From Portulaca oleracea (taxonomy: Eukaryota > Streptophyta > Magnoliopsida > Caryophyllales > Portulacaceae): 64,000 nucleotides of DNA. The notes below the pieces were generated by a model. That model was not told the origin of the DNA. It made no database searches and worked only from the letters and a program-made list of their open reading frames with translations. The position numbers were made by a program, and so were the translations under genes. Every line of letters starts with the position of its first letter. Position 1 is the first letter of the stretch. Positions 12,401 to 24,244 of the stretch are shown here, in pieces. Where the stretch lies: NCBI GenBank assembly GCA_029582165.1, contig CM055879.1:40553713-40617712 (forward strand), read 5' to 3'.

Positions 12401-14559
12401 ATGAATGGGAACTTTTGAATGACGTAAAGGCTATCTGGCTGCGCAACCCGAAAGAGGTCACCGAGGAGGAGTATGCAAAATTCTACCACTCTTTGGCAAA
12501 GGTAAGCTGAACTTTTTGGCTGTGTGGTCTATATTCAGTTAGCGTCGACGGTTCTGCCTACTCATAAGGCCACTAGGTCAACCTATTGAGCTTTTAGCAT
12601 GACCCATTGATTTGCCGCCAAGTTTTTAACCAGTAACATATTATTTTGCAGGACTTTAGCGAAGAGAAGCCCATGGCATGGAGCCACTTTACCGCTGAAG
12701 GTGATGTTGAGTTCAAGGCTGTTCTATACGTTCCTCCAAGTGCTCCTCATGATTTGTACGAGAGCTACTACAATGACAAAAAGGCCAACGTCAAGCTATA
12801 TGTTAGACGGGTCTTCATCTCTGATGAATTTGATGAACTTTTGCCCAAGTATTTGAACTTCTTGAAGGTAATAATGAGTTCTGGTGTAGGATGCCTACTC
12901 ATGTGATGTGAAATGTGATCTGATGGACTTTATTCTGCTTCCAGGGTATTGTGGATTCTGATTCACTTCCACTCAATGTGTCACGAGAAATGCTTCAACA
13001 ACACAGCAGTTTGAAGACAATCAAGAAGAAATTGATCAGGAAGGCCCTTGACATGATCCGGAAGATTGCTGAAGAAGACCCTGATGAGTCTGATGACAAA
13101 GATAAGAAGGGTATGCTTAGTTTCACTTTCTGCATTCCTCTGATCATGTACAGTTTTGGTTCTGTTTCATTTGATCACCATGTTCTTGTGTTTCTCATTT
13201 TCTTATTGCATTGCAGATGTTGAGAAGTCTGATGACAAAGATGAGAAGAAGGGTAAATACGCTAAGTTCTGGAACGAGTTCGGCAAGTCAATCAAACTTG
13301 GCATTATTGAGGATGCTGCAAACAGAAATCGTCTAGCCAAGCTTCTAAGATTCGAAACGTAAGTAACTGATTGAAATGCCCCATTTGTTTCAGTGTATGT
13401 TTTGTTACCGTGTCTCTCACTTAGGGTATCTTGCTGACTTGGCTCCTCTTAAACAGTTCGAAATCAGGCGGCAAATTAACCTCTCTTGATCAGTACATCT
13501 CAAGAATGAAATCTGGGCAAAAGGACATCTTCTACATAACAGGAACCAGCAAGGAGCAGTTGGAGAAATCTCCATTCCTTGAAAGACTTACTAAGAAAGA
13601 CTTTGAGGTAACATATTATCTTTGTTAGTCTGTAGGGCTATTGTAATATAAGTTGTCTTGTTTGTTTTTACCTTAATTCATATCCTGTTAATGATTGTGT
13701 AGGTCATTTTCTTCACCGATCCTGTGGATGAGTACCTCATGCAATACCTTATGGATTACGAAGACAGGAAGTTCCAAAACGTTTCCAAGGAGGGTCTGAA
13801 ACTCGGCAAAGACTCCAGCATCAAGAAGCTCAAGGAATCCTTCAAGGAGCTGACCAAGTGGTGGAAGGACGCTCTTTCTAGCGAGAAGGTGGACGACGTC
13901 AAGATAAGCAACCGTTTGGCAGACACTCCTTGTGTGGTTGTGACGTCAAAGTTCGGATGGAGTGCGAATATGGAAAGGATCATGCAGTCACAAACACTGA
14001 GCGATGCAAGCAAGCAGGCATACATGCGTGGAAAGAGGGTGCTAGAAATCAACCCGAGACACCCCATTATTAAGGAGCTCCGTGAGAGAGTTGCAACTGA
14101 TCCTGAGGTATAATTCCTTCTTAGAGACCTTTCTTCAACAATTTTAACCAAGAGCGAAAATAAATTTGGTGTTTAACTCTGGTTTTCAAAGCTGTTTTCA
14201 AAAGGTTTTCTCTGGGTATGCAAGAAATGAGCCTCTATGACTGTACCTTAGCCCTTTTCTCCAGTTTCTGTGCTATCGGTGTTTTGAATTAACATTGCAA
14301 CAATTGTTTTTGACAGGATGCTATTGTAAAGCAAACTGCAAGGCTTATGTACCAGACAGCACTGTTTGAGAGTGGTTTCCTGCTGGATGATCCCAAGGAC
14401 TTTGCCTCCAGTGTTTACAAATCAGTCAAGTCAAGCCTCAACATCAACCCCAATGCAGCCGTCGAGGAAGAGGACGAAGCCGAGGAGGAAGTGACCGAAA
14501 AGGAGACAAAGGAGGATTCTTCTTCAACCGAGGCTGATGGTGTCAAGGATGAATTGTAG
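9475..14559 (+). CDS. HSP90-7: ER-resident HSP90 (GRP94 / HSP90.7, SHEPHERD type)
   Basis: Fifteen exons: 9475-9541, 9980-10100, 10199-10352, 10459-10539, 10639-10750, 10863-10989, 11087-11225, 12076-12193, 12305-12501, 12652-12867, 12945-13110, 13217-13358, 13457-13607, 13703-14107, 14317-14559. They sum to 2439 nt, giving 812 residues, with GT-AG at every junction. The protein is an ATP-dependent chaperone of the ER lumen that folds secreted and membrane receptors. It has a signal peptide (about 1-23), then the N-terminal ATPase with RELISNASD (catalytic Glu at about 107), DRGIGM (about 155) and GQFGVGF (about 194). An acidic charged linker follows (about 293-345), then the middle domain, a second Lys/Asp-rich insert (about 488-510), the C-terminal dimerisation domain, and an acidic tail ending in the KDEL retention signal. 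The start codon is the first ATG of the signal peptide, after a GA-repeat 5' leader. No breaks seen. The 0.85-kb seventh intron is the largest. Confidence 0.97.
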
Positions 14560-15075
14560 ACCATCCATGAATCATACTACACTTTTATTTGGTGGTGTTA
14601 GCCTTTGTGTTTCCGGTGCAAAGAACAATTGTCATCTGGGATTTTGTATGGGTAGTTGGGGCAGTTTTTAATTTTTTTTTTTGAGAAAGGATGTTAATTA
14701 GATTTGCTGATAAGTGAGAAGTAGATCAGAGTTTTTTTTTTACTGTCATGATGGATCAAATTCCCCCTCCCGATATGCAAGTTGTGCTGCTTCTTTTGTG
14801 GGAGTGAAACTATTAGTTTTTCCGGCTCTGTTTGGAACAATTGCAAGCAAAATCTTTTGCATAGAACTTGATAAAAGTGGCCCAAGTGAGCCCATAACTT
14901 ACCCAATTAAAGACTAAACCCCTTTTTCTGAGGGTTTTAAAACGAGTGCTCATCCTCTTTCCCTCCTCAACAGCTGTTTGTAAAAGGAGACTATTCATAG
15001 TGGGCCGATCCTCCTTAAAAGCCCACCCATATTAGCCCAATATTTTCCCTGGCTTCCCCTTTCTGTGGTGTCCAT
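14560..15075 (+). other. HSP90.7 3' untranslated and downstream sequence
   Basis: Non-coding sequence following the KDEL-TAG end. It is T-rich, with no sharp polyadenylation signal that I would defend. No further gene. Confidence 0.5.
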
Positions 15076-15470
15076 TAGGGGTGGGTAATGGGCCGGAGCC
15101 CCATTGGGTCAAGAGGGCCTGACCCTAAAAAATATGGGTAGTCAAAGGTTCAGGTCGGTGATGGGTTGAGTCATTAACAAGTTGGTCCATTTCTCAATGT
15201 TGACGAGTCGGTGAATTGATCGGATCTAGTCGGCCGATCAATAATTCAAAATTAATACTCCACATTAAGTAATAATTAGCACAAATACTTTTTTTGGTAC
15301 AAATACACTTAAATTTAATTTTGGGCTCAAACGGGTTGACTCATAGGCTGACCCTTATTTTTCTAGAAAGCCTTGACCTAACCCAATACAAAAGACTGAC
15401 CTTAACCCAACTTGACTCTACATGACTAATGGGCCGACCCTGACCTGACACGGTCCGTTTCCCACCCCTA
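15076..15470. mobile_element. Non-autonomous hAT element
   Basis: Terminal inverted repeats TAGGGGTGGG / CCCACCCCTA. They are flanked by an imperfect 8-bp target duplication (GTGTCCAT at 15068-15075, ATGTCCAT at 15471-15478). The interior is rich in GGGTTGAC/GGGCCGACCC-type words and is non-coding. Ends and 8-bp duplication are typical of the hAT superfamily. Confidence 0.8.
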
Positions 15471-17353
15471 ATGTCCATCAATCATCCTTTCTCTGTATTT
15501 TCTTTTCTTTTTATTTGGGGGTTACAAAATAAATCACCCTGCCTTTTGTGTCAATCATCTGCTTTAATTTATTAAATTGAATTGATTAACAAAACTGCAA
15601 GAAAAATCTCTACTGAAAATTAAAAAAAGAGGCATGCACCAAGAATGGAGGCCTTTGTGATGCTTCAAGTAGGTGCCCTTAACAGACAAAACATACAGCT
15701 AGAATACTCATGCAAAACTAATGGACAGTCATGAACAGCTCATAATCCTAGAATTAATGATGGTGGTTAATGAGCAAGCAAAGAAAATCTCCAACCCAAT
15801 TCCCCACTATTAAAGCCACTAATGAAGAAGAAAGAAAAAAAGAAAAAATATTTGGAGTAAAGTGGTGATTACTAAAAGCTAGCGTCATTATACAAAAAAA
15901 GAGTTGATGATCCACGTCTTTTTGTCTATAAAAGAGATATACACGACCTTCACTTGATAAATACAGATAATATAATTTTCAGCTTTTTTGACTCCCTATC
16001 CTGTCCTACACTTGCCCTCATTTCAATTTTGCAAATTGCAACTTTTTTATTCAGCTAAGAAAGTTACAAAGTTGTGCTAAGTGAACTATATACTTCGTTT
16101 AATGAATTCATTTTCCCACCTTATGAGATATATTTAGATGTCCATATAAATAAACGCATGTTGTTTATGATCATGATTTTGGGCTAACCATGATCTCGGC
16201 ATACTGATTGAGATCTTAATAACTTAATTAACTAGCTGGGTATATCAGTTCTTAGGATTTTTTTCCTCAATTATTTAAACTTATTGCGATTGTACTGTAT
16301 AATTGAGATCCTAATCAGATACATTAGATTTTAGGCTCAACTCTTTCATCCCCCATTTAATTATGTTGCAATTATATTATGCTGCCCTGTAACTTGGCTA
16401 CACTACAAAGCTAAATAAAATGTACAAAGATGGTAACATGAGATAGTTGAATAACTGATAATATATTTTTCTAATAAAGACAAATTAAATATCACAATTT
16501 AAACTAAAGTCAAAAGGTTTGACTCATGCACAATGCAATCGTTTTTATTAATTTATAAAGTGCTAATGGGATGTACCACATCGATTTTTGATATATTAGA
16601 AAATATAAAATGACAAATAATTTGAAATATAAAAAATTAATGAAGTTAATAAATAAATAGAGATAGAGAGAATAGATGTTATGCGACTACGTTCTTACTT
16701 CTTACAAAGTTATTACTATTTTAAATGCGGTCAAGAAACATTACTATTAGTAGACAGACTGCATCCCCAAGAAAATATTTCAAGAAAACTACATTTGCTT
16801 CAATATATTACGCCAATGGAACACATCAAATCAAGAAGCTAGAGTTGCATAATATTATATATTATAGCCGCCCAGAAAACCGTGTTTTGCTCACAATTCA
16901 TGCATACAGTAGTGCTTCTTTACATCATAAATGGGTCAAAAGAATTTAATAATTAGAGATATACAATCACTCTTTTTCTACAAGTACAAATGAATGGTTT
17001 AACTATTTTACATGTTCTAATAAAAAAAAAAGAAAATAATAATAATGATTCATACATCTCCTCCTATTACTCCTACCGTACACCTTGATATCAACCTTCC
17101 ATAAGCATGCATGCCGATAGAAATCGAAAAATTTGGTTATCTATCAAACCGGTTTGATAGAATATTAATGTACGGATCCACGGTGCATGAATTGAGTTTG
17201 GCTCGGTTCAATCTTCAAAGTACGTGAATTTGAATTTTTAAAGCTAATTTTAGATTGTTTGAGATAAACAATCGTAAGAATCAGTTTTCACTAATTAAGT
17301 CTATATATATGTGCATGCACGAGCCAACTAATTAATGGAGATGGTGAAATTAG
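15471..17353. other. AT-rich intergenic region
   Basis: No coding sequence supported. It lies between the HSP90.7 gene, with its downstream hAT insertion, and the 3' end of the thaumatin-like gene on the other strand. Confidence 0.5.
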
Positions 17354-19717
17354 TCATAGGAATAATGGAAGAATTGTTGAAGAAATAATGAGAATAATCA
17401 ATCGCCATGAAATTATGAGGGTTGAAGGAGAGTAATTATTCAACAATTGACCACCACCAATGAAAAAGGTTGGACGATGTTTGGATGAGCTACCCAAAAC
17501 AGCTTCAGCTGAATCTCTCGATGACTTCCTTTGACTGCAAGTTTTGTCAATATCATTGTGTTAATTAGTATTATCTAACTTGGGAAAATATATATTCATG
17601 CACTCACATAAAACCGTATAAAAACAAAAACAACACCAAATTTCAATATAGTCCCGATAATGTAGAGTTTCAAGGGATTCAAATGTAAGTAGTCTTCTCT
17701 TTATACATAAATAGGACTCCTTCTGTTTTTATATATTTATATGTCACTTAGGAAATTACGTTAAAAACTTTGACCGTTAATATCTTTATTTGTACAATGA
17801 TTCATCATACAAAATTGATGTCATTGGATTCGTAATAAAAAATATTATTAAAAAAGTATAATGTTATGCTTTTTATAAAAATTTATATTAAATATTCTTG
17901 ATTACAAATTGACAATGACAGATAAATAAGAATAGATGGAGTAGTGCATAAAGGGACTGATTTCGACGGACAAAAAAAACCCTGTGGATTTGTTAGAGTA
18001 GATTCTTTTAATCCAATATTTAGCTAAAATATTTATTTTTGTGGTGGTGTGTCGCATTTTATATCCCATACAATTAATGTATTAGTTACGAGACGATTTA
18101 GCGTTCATTTTGTAGGGAACACTTAGAATAGTCATATTTGTTGGATTGAAAAGGAAAATAAGTAGATTCTGATTCTCTTATGCGTCATTAGTCACCTTAG
18201 CTCATCTTCATTGATTGCTTCATATGTGTCACCATTCTTTTTAAGGTAGAAATAATTAAAGAATGACGAACGATATTTATCACAAAAGACATAAAATAGA
18301 TACTTTATTTGCTGTACACCTACTTTTAAAAAATAGAATCTGACTTTATGACCTAACTCCTTGTAAAATTATGTATAAAAATTCACTTAGAAAATGATTG
18401 AATCCTTCAAAATATATACTATAAAATTAGGCCATCAAATTGTTAAGGTGAACGTAGTTCTTCATAAGATTGAAAATATATTATGAGGCAAGCATGTTGT
18501 CCATGATCAGATATATTTTTTTAAGTTTGAAAAAGGTTAAACTTGCCAAATTCAAAAGTTCAAAGATGATAATGCCAATAAAAATTAGCTGTATAGATTA
18601 GCATAAAAGAAAAGAAGAAGAAAAAGGAATGGTTAAAGAGGGAAGAAAAATTTAAAATAAAAACACAAGATAAGATAAATTATTTCCAAAAAACAACTTG
18701 TTTATTGCATTCACATTAGAATGCATTCCCTCCATTTTTTTATTTATCGTCATCGGATTCGTGTAAAAATTGATCATTAATTTTTTGATATATACTATAA
18801 TTCACTATATTAAATTTAAAAATGCCGTTAGAAAAGTATAAAACTAGAATATTATGTAAAATATTGTTAATAAAAATAGATTTTGAAATATGTGAAAAAT
18901 GGTTATTTTTGGACAGAAATAGTAAATCAAAAGAGTATTTCATGCACTCTACTAACCTTGAAAAGACGGGGCAAAATGTAATGGTATAATCCGCCCCTGC
19001 ACACGTAAACGTACTGGAGGGGTCATCATACGCGTAGCTATACGCGCGTGGGCACGACGACTTGAACATCTGTGCGTACACTGACGGGGCGCACGCCCCA
19101 GGTGTGTCAAACGCGCCCTTGCAGCAGTACTCCGGTGTGCCGAACGCCTCGCACGCGCTCCTACACGCGTCTCCGTCTCCGACCCGAAGTTCATTCGGGC
19201 ACTGCACATTCAAGTCCGTCGCACAACCCGTCACCATGCACGACCCAGACCCGCCACGCGCCTCAATGATGATCGGCACGTTGAAGCCGTCCACCAGGCT
19301 GACGTCATAGAAGTCCTGGGCTCCTGGCCCAGACCCAATCGTGAACTCGGCCAGTGTGGCGGGCGGCTTCACCGTCGCCCCATTGCACTCCACCTGGCCC
19401 GACCCGCAGTCCCCTGTGGCGCACCCACCCTGGCCCGTGGCCGGGTCAAAGTTGCACCGAGTCCTAGCCCATGCCCGGCCTGACCAGCCCGGGCCGGGCT
19501 GGAAGGACCGGGACTCGCCTGAGGGGAGCTCGAACCCGGTCGTGCCGAGGCTCGGGCTGCCCGAGTTGGGTTGGATCCCGGGCCACACTGTGTAGTCACA
19601 CTTGTTTATCATAGTTATTGTAGCTGCATGAACTCCTCCTCCTCCCAAGAAGAGTGACACCGTTGCAAAGGATAACAGTAAGGATATCCATAAATACAAA
19701 GAAAAGTCTTGACTCAT
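17354..19717 (-). CDS. Thaumatin-like protein with hydrophobic C-terminal tail
   Basis: Two exons on the minus strand, 19717-18957 and 17534-17354, separated by a 1422-bp intron (donor AAG|GTTAGT, acceptor TTGCAG|T). Together they give 942 nt, 313 residues. Exon 1 holds a signal peptide (about 1-31) and the complete GH64/thaumatin fold. It has 16 cysteines for eight disulfides, the family signature GQGGCATGDCGSGQVEC, and AEF and DFYDVSLVDG (acidic cleft), and it ends at TITFCPVFS. Exon 2 adds about 59 residues: a Ser/Arg-rich stretch, then a strongly hydrophobic end (SWRLIILIISSTILPLFL). That is the layout of long thaumatin-like proteins that are membrane- or GPI-anchored at the cell surface. 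Reading through the donor without splicing would give an unrelated low-complexity tail. The role is probably apoplastic or cell-wall associated (PR-5-like). The gene is much more GC-rich than its surroundings. Confidence 0.88.
17717..17941. mobile_element. Degenerate Stowaway-like MITE in the thaumatin-like gene intron
   Basis: Starts CTCCTTCTG and ends near GATGGAG. TATTTATATGTCAC at the left and its partial complement near the right end form imperfect inverted repeats. Non-coding. It lies in the intron of the thaumatin-like gene. Confidence 0.5.
18728..18935. mobile_element. Decayed Stowaway-like MITE, same intron
   Basis: CCCTCCATTTTTTTATTTATCG at the left and a poorer complement (TTTTTGGACAGAAATAGTAAATC..GAG) at the right. 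The interior shares words with other MITEs here. It lies immediately downstream of the exon 1 splice donor. Ends are uncertain. Confidence 0.4.
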
Positions 19718-19940
19718 GACTATGTTTGAAGTACGTGCTATTTGCTGATATTAGGTTTTTTGAGACAATTTTTCAAAATGGTATGTAATTGCCTTTAATT
19801 TGGGCCAAAAAAAATGATTGGAGAAGTAGGATTATGAAATCCAACTATGTAAGGAAGAATTAAGTTGTATAAAATAGAGGAGGGAGTAGAAAGAGAAGAA
19901 AGGAGGGAGAGGGGGGAGGAAATCAAAAACATGGACATGG

Positions 19941-19948
19941 TATTTATA
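19941..19948 (-). promoter_or_regulatory. TATA box of the thaumatin-like gene
   Basis: TATAAATA on the minus strand, about 225 bp upstream of the ATG at 19717. A GA/CT-rich leader between them (about 19890-19920) is typical of plant 5' untranslated regions. Confidence 0.6.
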
Positions 19949-20650
19949 AGGGTATGAAGCTAAGGAACTACTAGCTTTTACACACACACAAAAAAAAGGT
20001 AAGAAAAATCAAATAAATTATTTGTAAAAAAAGGAGAGGGGAAAAGCTTATATTTGTGAGGAAGGGTGAGCTAGAGAAAAAAGGTGAGGGTTATGAAAGT
20101 GGAAATCTAGTTGGTGGATATGCAGTTGGGTTTCTGTTGATGACTTTAGTTTGATGAGGATAGATATTCACATTCACCTCACCAAGCAGTTGACATACCT
20201 TTTTCCTCCCTTCCATTTTCTCTTCCTTTTCTTTTCCCCTTTTTATTTTAATTTTATTTATATATACATTTTTCTTTGCAGTTATATATTTATACCTAAG
20301 TGATCCATGAAGTTGAGGGGAGCTAATATAAATATGTTGTATAATAATAAAGAAAAATGATATACGTACATCTTGACTTAAGATGAGTAATAATCATTTT
20401 GAATTAACTCTTCTATTTAATGTCATGTTCTTCATTAAGCCTACTTGTTTGAGATATACTCTAATCTCCTTCCTCACATACTTCTTAAGTTTCCCACACC
20501 TCCCATTCCGAAAGGGCATCATAACCCTTTCACACCTCCTACAGGGGCATCATCGATCCACACTTCTCCTATAAACTTGATCGTACTGGTCATGTCAATC
20601 TTATCTCTCTCGACTTATGCTTGATTAGTGTTACCCTTATTTCACTACAA
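19949..20650. other. Upstream intergenic sequence
   Basis: No gene. Promoter-distal sequence of the thaumatin-like gene up to the CACTA element. Confidence 0.45.
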
Positions 20651-20819
20651 CACTACAAGAATGACTTACTTGCGCTACCAAAGTGGCCACGGGAAGCAAG
20701 TTTTGGTGAACAGATTTTACATCAATGTTTGTAATCCGTAGATCCAAAGTATGTTTGCCATGAAAGTAATTCTTTAGTGGCCAATTAAGAAAATTGTCCC
20801 TTGTTAACCATGGAAAAAA

Positions 20820-21235
20820 AGTTAATCGTGGCTAGTTTGTGAATTTGGCCATGACAAAAACATTTTGTGGCCAGTAGTCGTGCCTAGTTTGTGAATTTGG
20901 CCATTATAAAAATATATTGTGGCCAATAGTCGTGGCTAGTTTGTGAATTTGGCCATGATAAAAATATCTTGTGGCCAATACTCATGGCTAGTTTGAAAAT
21001 TTGGCCATGATAAAAATATATTGTGGCCAATAGTCGTGGCTAGTTTGTGAATTTGGCCATGATAAAAATACCTTGTGGCCAATACTCATGGCTAGTTTGA
21101 AAATTTGACCATGATAAAAATATATTGTGGCCAATAGTCATGGCTAGTTTGAAAATTCGACCATGATTAAAAATATGTCGTGGCTAGTTTGTGAATTTGG
21201 CCGGCTAGTTTGTGGATTTGGCCATGAAAAAAATA
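20820..21235 (+). repeat. Subterminal tandem repeats of the CACTA element
   Basis: About seven diverged copies of a roughly 52-bp unit with the order TTGTGGCCAAT, GTGGCTAGTTTGTGAATTTG, GCCATGATAAAAATA. Arrays like this serve as transposase binding sites in the CACTA family. Confidence 0.8.
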
Positions 21236-21487
21236 TTTGGTGGCCAATTGTTTATATTTGCCACTGAAAAATCATTTTGGTGCTCGAAAGTTCAACTTCA
21301 TATGCTCTTACAAAATATATTTGGTGGCCAAACTTGTTGAGTATTATTAGTGATTAGTAATGACAGTGAATACTGGATATTTTTATTAGATGAAATGAAC
21401 TTTTTTCTTGCTAGTGATTTACAATGGTGCCAATAAGTCACTAGAAAAGTCGTGGCTAGAGATTCTGCATACTATGAACAATATTGG

Positions 21488-21778
21488 TGCAACACCTCGG
21501 GTATATGGTTAAGTGTGGGCTTAAAAGAATTGAAATGACACTTATATCACAAAGATGTACCTTCTTTTGTGGTAGCTCATCCGTTGGGAACTCCTCAGTT
21601 AAGCGTGCTTGAGTGGGAATAGTCTCAGGATGGGTGACCTCCTGGGAAGTTTTCCCAGGCAACATGTGAGCAAGGAAAAAGCACGCTCGAAAGACTCGCA
21701 GTGATTCGTGGGACCAGCCAGCAATCCTTGAAGCAGTTATCGGTAATGTTTGCGGTCCGGAGGGGCCGGGGCGTTACA
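21488..21778 (+). mobile_element. Cassandra-type TRIM solo LTR
   Basis: A 291-bp unit starting TGCAACACCTCGG and ending GGGGCGTTACA, with a perfect 5-bp duplication ATTGG on both sides (21483-21487 and 21779-21783). It contains a 5S rRNA-like segment, the diagnostic trait of Cassandra terminal-repeat retrotransposons in miniature. No second LTR or internal region is nearby, so it is a solo LTR left by recombination. It is nested in the CACTA element and is therefore the younger insertion. Confidence 0.88.
21574..21665 (+). repeat. 5S rRNA-derived segment with pol III promoter boxes
   Basis: AGTTAAGCGTGCTT (A-box region, 21597-21610) and AGGATGGGTGACCTCCTGGG (C-box region, 21627-21646) match the internal control region of plant 5S rRNA closely. 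The flanks have drifted. It is not a functional 5S gene: the 5' third of 5S is weak and the unit sits inside an LTR. Confidence 0.85.
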
Positions 21779-22181
21779 ATTGGTTACACACATAATCATA
21801 TATAGGCGATTATTAGCAGAAATAATATTTTTTTAATAAATTTTTTTTATATAAAATCTAGCCACGGATGATGGCGTGGCTAGTATAGTTTAGTGGCCAC
21901 TATGTTATTTGTGGCTAATATACTTATTCGCCATGAAAGATATTGTGGCGAATCGGAATAAATAACTCAAGTTGGACAATACTTAGCCACTAAATGTTTA
22001 GTGGCAAGTACTATGATAGCTCGCCATGCCATGGATATTTCTGTGGCCATTTTATTAGCCACGAGGCTATTCGTCACGACAGGCCATGCACAAGATTTTC
22101 ATGGCCAATTGCATTCACCACGGGATATTTGTACTTTAGCCACAGATAATTCCGTGGCGCAAGTGAGTCATTCTTGTAGTG

Positions 22182-23375
22182 CAACAAACGGTGTTCCTAA
22201 ACCTAAACATCCACATCTTTCCATAGATAAAAATTGTAACGCTAATGTCCACTAAATAGATTATATTTGTTATCGACAATTTTTTCCCCTAAATATGAAA
22301 TCGCTAAAAGAGCCACGAACATTTGCCTAGTCTACTAAAAAATTTTGAAAAATTCTTCTTGAAGAACAAGGCTTTGTTTACACACTACTGCACTAGGAAC
22401 TGGGAAGTAGGAACCTTCTGATGAGAATTAAATTGGTATCCAAAACCAAAACCTCGTGTATAAATGTTTCATGTTTCATTAAAATAATTCTTTTATGCGT
22501 TTTGTGTATCTGATTGAAGTATGGTCGTTGCCGTGTGGATAGTTGATTCTATCTGTAAGAAAATACACGGAGAACTATAATTGCCGGAGTTTCTGGGAGT
22601 CTTCTTAATTAATCTTTCTTTAAAATTAATTAGACACTAAATAAACACAGGATTATGCTTTATGGAATATAAATGCAGGATTAATTAGTAGGCTAAAAGA
22701 AAAGGGCATGGAATTTAGAAAGTGTGTATGTCTACGAGTATTTATTTTATGCAAAATGGCCATCTAAATAAAGTGGAACTCATGCATGCATTATCAGATA
22801 ATCTTTCTCAACCGATTGACCGATTCCACCAACTAACGTGTTGGATGGGACCTTTTTTTCCCTTCTTTAAAAGAAGCCTTTGATCTCTAGTTACTTGGAG
22901 TTGAATTGTTTATATATCGATTTTCGATTTATCAAGTTTTTGCTCAAAAGAAAAATACATTTAATTATCAAGTTATTGTGAAACTGTGAACAACGGATTA
23001 TTTGCATTTAATTTGGACCCCGAAGTATATGGTATTTGTTTTCTGGACCATTATTTTTCATTGTTTATTTTTCAGACTCTAAACTTTATGGGTTGAATAA
23101 AAAAGGACCTTAAAGTTTGTAGATTGAAAAAAGGTCCCTGTACTATTTTTTTTTCTCATGTTTGAATTTATCTCCCGATTAGCTCCAAGCTTTAAGAATA
23201 AGGTTAAAACTGATATTGAAGTTATAATACACCTCCCTTATTTATGTCGGAACTAATTAGACCCTAAAATATTAGGGTCTAAGTAGTTTCGGCATGAATA
23301 AGAGAAGTGTATTACTAGCGTATTACTATGTGGCATGTTAATCAAGTCCTAGTACCTTCTCGGTATACTTCCACA
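22182..23375. other. Intergenic, no gene recognised
   Basis: AT-rich, without a supported coding region or defined repeat. Confidence 0.5.
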
Positions 23376-24244
23376 TAGACCTGACAATTCTCGGCCCGAC
23401 CCGGAAACCCGACCTAAACCGACCCGCAAAAATGGGTTTTGAATACGAAATTCCGACCCGGGACCCGAAAATGACCCAACCCAAAGAACCGCTAAAAAAT
23501 GGGTCAGGTCGGGTCAGGTTTGGGTCGACCCATTGGGTCAGACACTTTAATTTTAAGTGTTTTGTCTACTTTGACCTTGTGCAAAAAAATGGGCCCATTT
23601 CATGAAAATTAAGGCCCAAAAGTAAAATATTGGGTGGCTTTGGAAAGTTGTGTGTAGAGAGAGACATGCAAATGAAATAATCAAATAACAAATGACCAAA
23701 ACAAAACCCTAACACTGTTACTCACTCACTCTTTCAGTGAACCCTCTAACTCCTGCAGTCCCGCTGCTCTCCTCTCTTTCAGTAAAATAGTGTATTATTG
23801 TCAAAGGTCAAAGTTCTGTGCGTTATTGGCAAATACCCTAGAAGTTCATTATATTAGCATCCCAAAACCCTATATTTCATAAGTACTGTTATTCGTGGAT
23901 TGTTGACATAAACCACATAATACTTGTAGACTTGAAGATTGCCGAATTTTGTCCCTTGGGTGTATAGTAATATGTCTATACAACTATCACATATCGTGGT
24001 GGTCGAATTTGAAATGAAATGGTACATTACACAGGTGTCTTTGACCAATTATAATCAATTTTATTAGTTGTAAGTGACTGAGAAAAAGGACGGTCATGAC
24101 CTGTAAACCCGACCCAAACCGCCCGAAACCGAAATACACTCAACCTGTATTTACCCGAACCCGAAATACACCCGACCCGTATTTACCTGAACCCGATATA
24201 CGACCGACCCGTAACCCGCCCGCCCGCCCGTATTGACATGTCTA
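23376..24244. mobile_element. hAT-like element with unrelated interior
   Basis: Ends TAGACCTGACAATTC and ...TATTGACATGTCTA are imperfect inverted repeats. They are flanked by an imperfect 8-bp duplication (CTTCCACA at 23368-23375, CTTCCACC at 24245-24252). Both subterminal regions are loaded with ACCCGACCCG/CGGGTCGGGT words. The centre (about 23650-24060) is different in composition and may be captured host sequence. No transposase. Confidence 0.75.

Larger units (their letters stand above)
20651..22181. mobile_element. Non-autonomous CACTA (En/Spm) element
   Basis: The left end is CACTACAAGAATGACTTACT and the right end is its complement (AGTCATTCTTGTAGTG). Similarity runs inward through about 28 bp (TTGCGC). 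It is flanked by a 3-bp duplication CAA (20648-20650 and 22182-22184), as expected for the superfamily. There is no transposase. The subterminal regions are filled with GTGGCCA/TGGCCAC words in both orientations. A Cassandra solo LTR is inserted inside. The last 180 bp also contain a short open frame, which is not a gene. Confidence 0.9.

Noticed and set aside
18740..18956. Read-through C terminus of the long thaumatin-like frame
   Set aside because: It is intron and MITE sequence beyond a consensus donor; the spliced exon at 17354-17534 gives a sensible tail.
19369..19599. GC-rich antisense and alternate frames over the thaumatin-like exons (also 57435-57846)
   Set aside because: Shadows of the real GC-rich coding frame.
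21574..21665. A 5S rRNA gene
   Set aside because: Only the internal promoter part is well matched and it sits inside a Cassandra LTR.
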